Origin: Bin25 sp965221765
GTDB taxonomy: Bacteria > Bacteroidota > Bacteroidia > Flavobacteriales > Flavobacteriaceae
Length of the DNA: 64,000 nt
Assembly: GCA_965221765.1 (NCBI GenBank)
Contig: OZ244911.1
Span: 1,426,001-1,490,000, forward strand
Direction: 5' to 3'
The notes beneath the pieces are model-generated. The model was not told where the DNA came from. It worked only from the letters and a program-made list of their open reading frames with translations, and did not search any database. This document shows, one piece after another, positions 40,901-47,961 of the stretch. Numbering within the stretch: position 1 is the first letter of the stretch; each line of letters starts with the position of its first letter. The position numbers were made by a program, and so were the translations under genes.

Positions 40901-41457
40901 TTTTGAAAAGTAGCTTGGAATCCGCAGGGCCCTTGGATGACAAAAGAGAGGGCTGGTCGGGTGGGGTCTTCTAGGGTGGGACAGCCGGCGGCTTCATCGG
41001 TCGTCCAGCCAGTAAAGACATGGTGTTCTTGGGGCACGGCTTGGAGGGTGATGGGCTGTCCTTGGGGGCTGGCCTGGTCGGGCAGTCCGGTGACCGTTCC
41101 TCCTTCGGTGGTGGTAGCCGTGATGGGATAGTTGATTTTTTCAAAGACCGCCGTGATGGAGCAATGACCGCTGACTTCAAAACGGACACTAGCTTCTTGG
41201 TCACGGATGAGACAATCACCCGTCCAGGTTTTGAATTGATAATGCTCATGCGGGGTGGCGGTGATATTCACGAATTCACTACTAGCGATGCTCTGGGAAG
41301 GGGTGATGGTCCCACCGATACTAGTGGCGGTCGTTACAGTATAAAATAGGGGGGGGGTAAATGGCGTGACGGGCACGGTATCTTCCGAACAGCAAAAAAA
41401 GATCAAGAACAGCAAGAGGAGCCCCCCAGCAAATCTCCTATGGAAGCCATGGGTCAT
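35452..41457 (-). CDS. giant BspA-like (DUF285) repeat lipoprotein, N-terminal fragment ending at a frameshift
   Basis: 2,001 residues. The start MTHGFHRRF leads to a hydrophobic stretch GGLLLLFLIFFCC. Cys22 or Cys23 is the likely lipidation site, followed by SED, an acidic stretch like Bacteroidota surface-lipoprotein export signals. Residues 39-560 hold seven InlB-like/bacterial repeat domains (GGTITP ... WTGDC ... AVFEK), alternating 72- and 79-residue types. Residues 569-728 are four identical 40-residue Cys-rich repeats (TKDCNGQPIPIDEDCP, SCWDGSVIPRSQSCP). From about 750 the DUF285 array begins, first divergent, then near-identical. The last residues (RPLIKISGIGMSAR) are out of frame: near 35495 the copy reads ggcctggcg where sister copies read ggccgtggcg or ggccctggcg. 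Restoring one base gives a single reading frame of 4,965 codons to 26564. Confidence 0.88.
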   Translation of the reverse strand: MTHGFHRRFAGGLLLLFLIFFCCSEDTVPVTPFTPPLFYTVTTATSIGGTITPSQSIASSEFVNITATPHEHYQFKTWTGDCLIRDQEASVRFEVSGHCSITAVFEKINYPITATTTEGGTVTGLPDQASPQGQPITLQAVPQEHHVFTGWTTDEAAGCPTLEDPTRPALSFVIQGPCGFQATFQKVQRTITTAIDEGGTITPTQTVEHDQPVTITVTLEEGYTLNQWTGNCGTFSPQDLTITFPATEDCQLQAILEKITYLLQATPTPGGTIDEPTQLEATPGQSVTFTAVADQNHVFAGWETDAASECPTIKNPQEPTLSFIVTGPCALQAIFQKARRTITTAIDEGGTITPTQTVEHDQPVTITVTLEEGYTLNQWTGNCGTFSPQDLTITFPATEDCQLQAILEKITYLLQATPTPGGTIDEPTQLEATPGQSVTFTAVADQNHVFAGWETDETTECPTIKNPQEPTLSFIVTGPCALQAIFQKAQRTITTAINTGGTITSTQTIEHGQTVRITVEVDDDYTLKEWESDCGSFSSSDTTITFPATKDCQVTAVLQEVEEEPTPQTKDCNGQPIPIDEDCPEPEPQTKSCWDGSVIPRSQSCPIQTKDCNGQPIPIDEDCPEPEPQTKSCWDGSVIPRSQSCPIQTKDCNGQPIPIDEDCPEPEPQTKSCWDGSVIPRSQSCPIQTKDCNGQPIPIDEDCPEPEPQTKSCWDGSVIPRSQSCPIQTKDCHGNQIPSGDTCPDLLVQHSNGVTIIINPALQNHSQYAGRKATVDGTEYTIVTNATLKTWAADDQTNAVCTSLVTDMSDLFRNKATFNQDISSWDTSRVTTMENMFTKANAFNEDIGDWDVSQVTNMNHMFNTASAFNQDIGDWDVSQVTTMNSMFANAPAFNQDISGWDVSSVTSMRTMFANATAFHQDISEWTVSQVTTCIQSVCDLMAAYRPAFSSCSLSCPVQTQDCHGQPIPAGDTCPPLLKKHSNGTTVILHPDLQNPSSYAGRKATVDGTEYTLVTNATLKTWAADDQTNAVCTSLVTDMSALFRNKASFNQNISSWDTSGVTTMQQMFQGAAAFNQDIGEWNVSSVTNMNSMFNGARAFNQDIGDWDVSQVTTMAGLFENTRAFNQDISGWDVSKVTTMRETFKGATAFDQDISDWDVSSVTTCTEAVCGLVPAYRPAFTCSVSCPTPPLLVKAANGVTVLLNPLLEASQIPSAGDTYTLEGTTYTIVDNAALKTWATNDQTNAVCTSLVTDMSALFRNKASFNQNISSWDTSGVTTMQQMFQGAAAFNQDIGHWNTSSVTNMIAMFNGATAFNQDIGDWNVSSVTTMWLMFNRATVFNQDLGEWNVSKVTTMQQMFTEAVAFNQDIGEWNVSSVTNMGAMFSAAWAFNQDIGDWDVSQVTTMAGLFQNTRAFNQDLSGWDVSSVTTMAGLFQSTRAFNQDISGWDVSKVTSMREMFEQATAFNQDISGWDVSKVTTMRETFKGATAFNQDLSGWTVSQVTRCTEAVCGLVPAYRPAFTCSVSCPTPPLLVKAANGVTVLLNPLLEASQIPSAGDTYTLEGTTYTIVDNAALKTWATNDQTNAVCTSLVTDMSALFRNKASFNQNISSWDTSGVTTMQQMFQGAAAFNQDIGHWNTSSVTNMIAMFNGATAFNQDIGDWNVSSVTTMWLMFNRATVFNQDLGEWNVSKVTTMQQMFTEAVAFNQDIGEWNVSSVTNMGAMFSAAWAFNQDIGDWDVSQVTTMAGLFENTRAFNQDLSEWNVSSVTTMAGLFSSAWAFNQDISGWDVSKVTSMREMFENTRAFNQDISGWDVSKVTTMRETFKGATAFDQDISDWDVSSVTTCTEAVCGLVPAYRPAFTCSVSCPTPPLLVKAANGVTVLLNPLLEASQIPSAGDTYTLEGTTYTIVDNAALKTWATNDQTNAVCTSLVTDMSALFRNKASFNQNISSWDTSGVTTMQQMFQGAAAFNQDIGHWNTSSVTNMIAMFNGARPLIKISGIGMSAR
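39262..39753 (-). repeat. 120-bp perfect tandem repeat, four copies
   Basis: The four 120-base blocks between 39262 and 39753 are identical base for base (lines 39361, 39481, 39601 and 39721 repeat exactly until 39753). Each encodes 40 residues with four cysteines (TKDCNGQPIPIDEDCP ... SCWDGSVIPRSQSCP). Perfect identity means very recent expansion by slippage or unequal crossing-over. It forms a hinge between the InlB-like domains and the DUF285 array. Confidence 0.95.
39994..40899 (-). repeat. 453-bp duplicated two-domain block
   Basis: Residues 187-337 and 338-488 of the giant lipoprotein are a 151-residue pair of InlB-like domains repeated almost exactly, with only a few changes visible such as DAASEC against DETTEC and VQRT against ARRT. 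The DNA copies lie at 40447-40899 and 39994-40446. Confidence 0.9.
41349..41357 (-). repeat. nine-base homopolymer (C9 on the coding strand) at codons 34-37 of the giant gene
   Basis: The codons ACC CCC CCC CTA give Thr-Pro-Pro-Leu just after the lipoprotein signal. Gain or loss of one base would shift the frame at residue 37 and switch the whole protein off. At the length present the frame is open. Confidence 0.7.
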
Positions 41458-41532
41458 GAGCGGATAGATTTCAAGGTTAATGCATACATGGTTTGATGGT
41501 CATCCATACGGAACGGATGACGAGTTTTAATA

Positions 41533-41556
41533 CAAAGATAATCAGTACCCCCCCCC
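41533..41556 (-). promoter_or_regulatory. putative promoter of the giant lipoprotein gene with a G9 tract in the spacer
   Basis: On the minus strand TATCTTTG (41540-41533) matches the Bacteroidota -7 box TAnnTTTG, about 75 bases before the ATG at 41457. Directly upstream lie seven bases, then nine G (41556-41548), then an A-rich stretch and TTTC, a one-mismatch -33 box (TTTG) at a spacing of 22. The preferred spacing is 19-21, so changes in G-tract length would tune promoter strength. Promoter identity is inferred from the motif only. Confidence 0.5.
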
Positions 41557-42076
41557 ATTTTTGAAAAAAATATGATTTTTTTTGATTTTTTTTAGGAATG
41601 TCAATCGGAGTATCATTCTAGTAAAGCCCGCCTTTGGAAAAAAGCGTTATTTTATGTAAGAAACAGTGAAAAACTAATCCATCATCAGCAGAGATGGGAA
41701 TGATCTGATGGGCCGTGTGGGGTCTTTGGGTTCTGGAGTCAGCGAGACATTCGGTAGACTCCTTTTCTATCATGGTGCCCTAAGAATATCGGTCTGGACC
41801 TCTTATAATGGTAAGCGGTTTTTTCTATCTCCAACTCCTTATCCGATCAACGGCTCTATTGGTCCTCCGTGGCTTCATCGACGGGGGCTTGATGAATACA
41901 TACCGCTAAGAAATCCCTTTGTTTTGGTTCGATTTTGAAACGTCGATAGGCCCCTTTAGTATTTTCTCTAATCCATTATTTGTAGGGAGGCACATGTTGC
42001 TCAAGATGGTTGAACATAAGAGTAATTAATTCTGAGATTTAGTTTAATTAGTAGCAATTAAGGTTGTCAATAATTT
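41557..42076. other. intergenic stretch without a recognised gene
   Basis: Between the giant gene and the TonB receptor gene. It has A/T-rich runs near 41565-41595. Short open stretches on both strands (for example 41708-41938 on the plus strand) match nothing I recognise. It could be a decayed remnant. Confidence 0.4.
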
Positions 42077-44191
42077 TTATAAATCGATACGCACACTAGC
42101 ATAATAGATTCTTCCAGCAATATTAGAAGCATTAGGAGGATCAGTAAAATCAAACAAGTTATCAATTCCAAAACCAAGTAAATAGTTATTGAACAACCGT
42201 TTGTTTAAAGCAAAATCAACAATACAATAAGCATCGGCAAAATGGTCATACACATCTAAATGAGCATTACTATTGGTATCAAATAAAGCATACTTACTGC
42301 GATAGGTGGCCCGAATATTAGTGTCAAATCCCCAAGATGGGACTTCATAAAATAGTTTCAAATTAGCCATATGACGTGAACGATTAAAAAGGCCATAATA
42401 ATCGTCTTCATTTAGCCGAATGACCGGAGAACTCACAGAGTTTCTAGCAAATACGTTACCTTCTCTAAATGCCTTTTCAATCGCTTGATCTTTGGAATAT
42501 AGTAATTGATACCCCCCTTTTAAATCTAGATTTTTTAAAATACTCCATTTAAAATTATATTCCAATCCTTCGGTATATACTTCGTTCAGATTGATATAAC
42601 TAAAAATATTTTGTCCATTTCTCAATCTTGCAATGGGTAAGGTTTCAATCAAATTAGAGATATTATTTCTAAAATAGGTTGCCGACATGTTGATAGCTTT
42701 CGAAGGATTAAAAGTTAATCCAGCATTATAGGCGATGGATGATTCAGCTTTTAAGGGGCTATTAAATTGCCCCATGATTTGGGTTAATCGATGGACCGAA
42801 CCTGTAGTGAGTTCGCCTTGGAGAGCCAGCTCTCGAAGTCTATTTTCAACGGCTTGGCGGCCGATAACTATATATCCTACATTTTTATTGGTAAAATTCA
42901 AATATAATTGTCTGAAGTCCGGGGCTTTAAACCCATAACCGACCGATCCTTTAATAGCAAAATCTCTAGTTAATTGGTACCTGAGAGCCAATTTTGGACT
43001 AAACTGTGCGTTGTATTCACTATGCCAATCAAATCTAAATCCTGCAATGACATTCCATCCTTCCAATGGATAGGCATCATATTGAAAGTAAAAATATTGG
43101 GCATGAAATCTCGGATTAGAAATAAAATCATCTCGTTGGACCGACTCTTGGGTAGAACCAAACCCACCGATTATTGTATTTTTTTCGTTGGGTGAAAAAA
43201 CGGTGCGAATTTCAGGTCTTGTTAGGTTTTGAACAAATGCACTATTAGAAAAAGTTTCGCCATTAGAATCATTCAAAAAACTTCCCAATGTATATCGAGT
43301 ACTGTGAAATTCAAGCTCACTGCGCCATTGGTCATTGATATTCCAATGAGCGTTGAAATTTAAATTCAATTCGTCTAGATTATTTTCGCCGGTCAAGATT
43401 TCATCGGAAGATAGTAATGATGAATTTTCTTGATGTTCATCATACACCCGACCATAAATACTAGCTGTTATGTTGTCTGAAAATTCATAACTAAATCGAG
43501 CGGTCGCCGTATAATTGACAAAAGGATGGACCGTCTGAAATTGATCTTTAGGAACTAGGTCAAACCCATCACTGCTGAATCGATTCATAAAAACATCGAT
43601 GCCAACTTGATCTTTTTTATAATTGATATTAGATATGCTATTTTGATTATTAAATGAACCTAATTGGTGACCGACATGGGCATTAAAACCTAGTTCATTA
43701 CTTTGGGTGATGATATTGATGACTCCTCCCAAAGCATCACTACCATACAAGCTAGAAGAAGCTCCTTTGATAATTTCAATTTGCTGAATATTTCCAGTGG
43801 TGATCCTGCCGATATCTAACGTTCCCGCAGAGCGGCCAACCAATGGAACGCCATCTAAAAGAACTAAAATATATTGACTGTCCATGCCTTGGATTTGTAC
43901 ACCTTCAACGCCACCAAAATCTGGAACGCTAATCAAACCCGTTTGTTCGCTTAATATATCAGGGAGCCTAACAGAATGAATCCTATTGATTTCTTCTTGG
44001 GTTACAATATCGGCCATCACGGGGAGTGAAGACAATTGCCTTTGGGTTCTAGTGGCCGTAAGAACCACTGGATCTAAGTCTCGAACAGCCAACGAATCCG
44101 TAATTTGTTGCGCATGAGCAATATCGGAAACCAATAATGATATAACCACTGCAATTACAAAAGATTTGGTTGAAATACGCTGTCGATTCAC
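42077..44191 (-). CDS. TonB-dependent outer-membrane receptor
   Basis: About 705 residues. A signal peptide (SFVIAVVISLLVSDIAHAQ) is followed by a plug domain (about 45-155) with VLTATRTQRQLSSLPV, RLPDILSEQTGLISVPDFGG, IQGMDSQYILVLLDGVPLVG and IEIIKGASSSLYGSDALGGV, the BtuB/CirA/FepA-type signature. The remaining 550 residues are barrel strands (YGRVYDEHQENSS, GSVGYGFKAPDFRQLYLNF). Such receptors import siderophores, cobalamin or similar with energy from TonB; the substrate cannot be told. The GTG at 44191 gives a normal 27-residue signal. A TTG at 44233 is also in frame, but a -7 box (TAGTTTTG, 44238-44231) overlaps it, which favours the later start. Confidence 0.88.
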   Translation of the reverse strand: MNRQRISTKSFVIAVVISLLVSDIAHAQQITDSLAVRDLDPVVLTATRTQRQLSSLPVMADIVTQEEINRIHSVRLPDILSEQTGLISVPDFGGVEGVQIQGMDSQYILVLLDGVPLVGRSAGTLDIGRITTGNIQQIEIIKGASSSLYGSDALGGVINIITQSNELGFNAHVGHQLGSFNNQNSISNINYKKDQVGIDVFMNRFSSDGFDLVPKDQFQTVHPFVNYTATARFSYEFSDNITASIYGRVYDEHQENSSLLSSDEILTGENNLDELNLNFNAHWNINDQWRSELEFHSTRYTLGSFLNDSNGETFSNSAFVQNLTRPEIRTVFSPNEKNTIIGGFGSTQESVQRDDFISNPRFHAQYFYFQYDAYPLEGWNVIAGFRFDWHSEYNAQFSPKLALRYQLTRDFAIKGSVGYGFKAPDFRQLYLNFTNKNVGYIVIGRQAVENRLRELALQGELTTGSVHRLTQIMGQFNSPLKAESSIAYNAGLTFNPSKAINMSATYFRNNISNLIETLPIARLRNGQNIFSYINLNEVYTEGLEYNFKWSILKNLDLKGGYQLLYSKDQAIEKAFREGNVFARNSVSSPVIRLNEDDYYGLFNRSRHMANLKLFYEVPSWGFDTNIRATYRSKYALFDTNSNAHLDVYDHFADAYCIVDFALNKRLFNNYLLGFGIDNLFDFTDPPNASNIAGRIYYASVRIDL

Positions 44192-44230
44192 GTCTATACT
44201 AAAGTAGTATTTAGGATAAAAAACTAGACG

Positions 44231-44238
44231 CAAAACTA
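44231..44238 (-). promoter_or_regulatory. putative -7 box for the TonB receptor gene
   Basis: TAGTTTTG on the minus strand matches TAnnTTTG and lies about 40 bases before the preferred GTG start. No clear TTTG at -33 was seen. Confidence 0.35.
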
Positions 44239-44401
44239 ACTATTTTGAATCATTCTAAATAACCAATGTTAGCATTATGTGGTTCTTCATCATGTGTGTT
44301 GAAATGAACGGATGGGGTTTGATATGATCTTTTGCTGAAAGAAATTAAATAAAACCTTCATTATTTTGAGTTTTCAACTATATTTCAAAATTAAAATTCT
44401 C

Positions 44402-45424
44402 ATGGGCATCAAAAAACACAACAATTTAACACGACTCTGTTTTTTGTTTGTTCTTTTGGTGGGATGTCAAACAGCCGTTTCTGAAAAAGAAAAACTATTT
44501 CAAGTCATTAAATCTTTTGAAAATCACACATCAATTTCTGACAAGTATCCATTAGGAGATTATTCCCAAGAAAGATTTGATCGAGATCATCGGTTTTACC
44601 AAGAATTGCAAAATAAACTAGCTAGTATCGATAAAAATCAATTGGAAGAAACCGATCAGATTTCTTTTGAAATACGGTCTTTTTTAATCAACGAAGAAAG
44701 AGTACCATACCAATTCAATCGGCATTGGAATCCAATATGGTCTGATGGCGGTTTCCATATATCACTCACTTTTGGAGTTCAAGAATTAAGAAATCGAAAG
44801 GCGGTCATCGATTATCTAAAATTTTTAGAAGCCATAGCTACCTATATCGAACAACAAAAAGAATTGATTTTAAAAGGAATCGAAGCAGGAATTTCACAAC
44901 CTTTGATAATTTTTAAAGGATATGAATCTAGTTATCGCCAACACATAACTTCAACTGCAGAAGAGAATTATTATTTCAGCCCATTAAAAAAACTGCCTGT
45001 GGTATTGCCCCAAAGCTTCAAAGATTCCCTTATTGGTGTTGGAAAGTCGATCATCAGAGAAAAAGTCATTCCTACTTTTCAATCAATCGAAGAATTTTTT
45101 CAGTCCCAATATTTGCCTCATACAAGAACCACTATTGGAACTTCTGAGATTCCTAATGGGATGGCGTATGACCAGTCGAGAATCCATTACTATACCACAT
45201 TAGATTGAACCGCCCAAGAAATACATGATAAAGGTTTGAAAGAAGTGGCTCGGATTCGAAATGAAATGCAATCGATGATGGATGAGTTAAGTTTTGAAGG
45301 CGATTTCGATCAATTTTTAAACTTTTTAAGAACCGATCCTCAATTTTATGCTAAAACGCCTGATGAACTATTAATGTTTGCTCGTGATGTTTCTAAAGGG
45401 AATTATATACCAAAGTGGCAATAG
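44402..45424 (+). pseudogene. DUF885-family protein, N-terminal part with a nonsense codon, cut by an insertion element
   Basis: The lipoprotein signal from the ATG at 44402 ends LFVLLVGC, a good lipobox. The body has FEIRSFLINEE, YQFNRHWNPIWSDGG and FKGYESSYRQHI, and ends SRIHYYTTLD then TGA at 45206. The same frame continues TAQEIHDKGLKEVARIRNEM, the conserved DUF885 block that normally follows YTTLDLT, so the TGA is a nonsense mutation (probably from TTA). The frame then runs into the left terminal repeat of the element at 45398 and stops. The C-terminal end of the same gene is found at 47413-47691. Roughly 150 residues between them, including the HEAxPGH metallopeptidase motif of this family, are missing. 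Confidence 0.75.
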
Positions 45425-45616
45425 CTTGTCCTCCCAATTTCTTCATCTAATTTTTTATCAGCATCTAAAAAATGCGGAGTGTTGAATTAGTTTTTTTAGG
45501 ATTTTGTGAATAAAATCTGGGGGGGGGTATTTTCTAAATTAGCCATCGTTGATAAATTTTTTAGAATTCTATTTCCTAATCGAAATAGATAATGCTTCTG
45601 GCATCTGTTTTTTGGT

Positions 45617-46674
45617 TCATCCAAGATTTTCAAAAGGCATTTCTAATTCTTTTTTGCTTGGACGATAGGATGATGGAGGCATTTGAACTTTTTTGGTTTG
45701 AACATAAGGAGCATCGATGGGTTTGTGTTTGGTGGACTTCATTAGAAAAAAATGGATTGACGAAGTAAAAGTAGTATTTGATCGAATTAAAATAAAATCA
45801 TGATTGTAGGCTACTAACTCTCGATATAAAAGCCGTTTATTGGCCATGATTGAAGCCAAATAAGCCATGTTGTCCATCGAAGATAACGCTTTGATGTGAT
45901 GCTTGGTGGTAAATTCTTGAACATAACGATGGAGATGTTTTCGGCTCATCCAATGATCAGTTCCATGATAACCTCGTTTGAATAAAGCCTAGTGGCTTTC
46001 CATGCCATTGGTATGCACATCCTCTCGAACATATTCATAGCGACGATGATTGACGGTTTGATGATCTCTTGGAAGACCCCAATAAGATCGGGCTTCATCC
46101 GTGTAAATCAGACTATCTTCCGTCGTGTTTTCCATAATAAATTCATGCCGTGTCTCACCATCCGTCTGTTCGACAGAATAAGCGATGATCTGATTGCTTT
46201 CTCGGCATTTCATACCAATGATGGGCGTTTTTCCAACAGCTCATCGCCCCAATGAACTGAATTCCTTTCGTTTGCCACCCATATAGGTTTCATCGACTTC
46301 CACCGTTCCTTTTAGCTTTTGTTTTTTGATGTCAAAAGCCCATCGGATGCGTTGCAACAAAAACCATGCGGATTTTTGGGTCATCCCACACGCTTTGGCT
46401 AATCGAACCCATGAAATGCCTTTGGTGTTGTTGGTGACGAGATCAATGGCCACAGCCCATACTTGATAACTCCATTGAGAGCCTTCCATCACCGAACCTG
46501 TTTTCAATGAAAACTTGGTTTTATGGGGGCAACCACGACAACGATGCCTCATCGATGAATGTTGCAAGATTGACATTTGGGACATCGGATTTGGTTATTC
46601 CAAAGTTTCTCTATCAACCATTGTTTCGCTTTTTCTTCCGTGCCAAACAATGTTAAGATGTTCATCAGATGCAT
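45617..46674 (-). pseudogene. IS1595-family transposase with two nonsense codons and a frameshift
   Basis: From the ATG at 46674: FGTEEKAKQWLIEKLWNNQI, then the zinc-ribbon RCPKCQSCNI. After a frame change near 46545 comes HRCRGCPHKTKFSLKTGSV, and EVDETYMGGKRKEFSSLGR, ended by TGA at 46241 where Gly is expected. The frame resumes AVGKTPIIGMKC, LIYTDEARSYWGL, and VHTNGMESH then TAG at 45989 where the family has Trp (GIESFWA). It ends FKRGYHGTDHWMSRKHLHRY. The DDE residues (VDETY, YTDEA, GMES) are still readable, so it decayed recently by point mutation. It is related to, but not the same as, the intact copy at 58597. Confidence 0.85.
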
Positions 46675-46804
46675 ACCAATAACTATTTATTCGCAACAAG
46701 TTACGAAAAAATAATGACCTAGAAACCTCCAAAATCAACGATGGTTGACTTATTTTTGCCACTTTGGTGTATGATTCCCAAATGTTGCTAAGGACACTTT
46801 TGAT

Positions 46805-47344
46805 GTGCTACAACTGATGAATAATCAAATATCTTTTGAAAATTATCGGGAAAATATCGTTTATGAAATCATTTCTTCTGGAACCCAATCTTTCAAAATT
46901 TTAGACCCCTTATTAAATGACATTCCAGCAAATTGGGAAGATCAAATCCAATCATTAGGCCGTAAAGATTTTAACCCCTCTAAACATCTCGAAATTAGAA
47001 AAGAAGTTAAAGACCGAGTCAATCGCCTATTGACAGACAATGATCGATTTTACATTTTAGCCCAAAGTATTGGTATTATCCATAAAACAAGCTATCCATT
47101 TAAAGATTATCCCTCGGTAAAACATCGCAGTCGTTTGACATTAAGGTTTAGTATCGCTAATAAACAGAACCACAAAAATCAAATTGATCAATTGATCAAG
47201 GTTTATCAACTTTATAAGCCTTTAGGCTTCAAAACAAAAAAACTATATGATTTTTTCACTAACACGATTTCTCAAGAAAGAAGGAATTCAAAAAACACTC
47301 TTGATTCCACAAAAGACTATGACCCATTTGATGACTTTTTTTAA
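46805..47344 (+). CDS. uncharacterised protein in the IS1595-type element
   Basis: 179 residues from a GTG (or 175 from the ATG at 46817). No family recognised. It is hydrophilic, without signal peptide or membrane segment; it contains the stretch DNDRFYILAQSIGIIHKTSYP and an acidic Phe-rich end (DYDPFDDFF). The frame stays open upstream to 46775, inside the terminal repeat at 46756-46779, so the gene may have lost its own start to an insertion. The composition (AT-rich, ordinary codons) looks like host DNA rather than random sequence. It could be a passenger gene of the element or a truncated host gene. Confidence 0.5.
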   Translation: MLQLMNNQISFENYRENIVYEIISSGTQSFKILDPLLNDIPANWEDQIQSLGRKDFNPSKHLEIRKEVKDRVNRLLTDNDRFYILAQSIGIIHKTSYPFKDYPSVKHRSRLTLRFSIANKQNHKNQIDQLIKVYQLYKPLGFKTKKLYDFFTNTISQERRNSKNTLDSTKDYDPFDDFF

Positions 47345-47388
47345 AATTTTAATTTAAGCGTATAGTGTGTTTTTTTGATAAAAACTAA

Positions 47389-47691
47389 ATGCCACTCTGG
47401 TATATAATTCCCAAAAAATACACAGCGTTATCCACTCACGAAATCAATACCGAAGTCGATCGTTATATTTCCTCGCTTGGACAAGTTTTGTCTTATAAAA
47501 TTGGTGAAATCAAAATTCGTGAGTTCATAGAAAAAGCGGAAGATGAATTGGGTAGTGATTTTGATATTCGATCATTTCACGAAGTGATTTTAGAACAAGG
47601 TGTGGTGCCCCTTCCCATTTTAGAACAGCAGATTCTAGATTTTATTGAGCAGATTAAAAAAGATACGCAAAATAGTTCGTTGAATGTCTGA
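47389..47691 (+). pseudogene. C-terminal fragment of the interrupted DUF885 gene
   Basis: After terminal-repeat sequence (MPLWYIIPK) the frame gives YTALSTHEINTEVDRYISSL, GQVLSYKIGEIKIREF, ELGSDFDIRSFHEVILEQG and VPLPILEQQI. This is the standard DUF885 C-terminus (EVERYIxxPGQALxYKIGxLKIxELR ... FDIREFHDxVLxxGxLPLxVLE). It completes the gene whose N-terminal part is at 44402-45424, and no longer has a start of its own. The CDGSH gene overlaps its last 8 bases, so the downstream gene was once translationally coupled to it. Confidence 0.8.
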
Positions 47692-47866
47692 TAAAAAGGT
47701 TCATATCTTTCGAAAGCCTTCTGGACCAATAGTCATCCAAGGACCAGTCTATTTAACGGATCACTTGGGAAATAAATTGAAATATGGTATGAAATTTAGC
47801 TTGTGTAGTTGTGGAAAGTCTTTGAATATGCCTTTTTGTGATGGTTCTCATAAAAAGTCAAACTAA
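47684..47866 (+). CDS. CDGSH iron-sulfur domain protein
   Basis: 60 residues. The iron-sulfur motif CSCGKSLNMPFCDGSHK matches C-X-C-X2-S-X3-P-X-C-D-G-S-H, the three-Cys one-His ligand set of a 2Fe-2S cluster. A short N-terminal beta part (HIFRKPSGPIVIQGPVYLTD) precedes it. Such small proteins bind redox-active, labile clusters; the partner is unknown. It starts inside the end of the DUF885 gene. Confidence 0.9.
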   Translation: MSDKKVHIFRKPSGPIVIQGPVYLTDHLGNKLKYGMKFSLCSCGKSLNMPFCDGSHKKSN

Positions 47867-47961
47867 ATACCAAGATCAGTGGTTGATATTCAAAAAAGGT
47901 CGGTGGGTTATGTTAAGGTTCTTTGATTTCAATCAAAGAACTTCTCGAAGATTTAAAATAG

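Larger units (their letters stand above)
45398..47412. mobile_element. IS1595-type element with three copies of a 24-bp terminal repeat, inside the DUF885 gene
   Basis: The left end (45398-45421) reads gggaattatata then ccaaagtggcaa. Inverted copies lie at 46756-46779 (three differences in the outer half) and 47389-47412 (two or three differences near the inner end). The outer pair matches best. The left section holds a dead IS1595-type transposase; the section between the second and third copies holds one open frame (46805-47344). No clear target duplication was found. The element sits between the two DUF885 fragments, with DUF885 sequence deleted around it. Either a transposase-plus-passenger element, as known for IS1595 relatives, or two overlapping insertions would explain it. 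Confidence 0.6.

Noticed and set aside
41708..41938. Plus-strand frame of 76 codons between the giant gene and the TonB receptor
   Set aside because: No recognisable family, no clear start signal, and no support on either strand.
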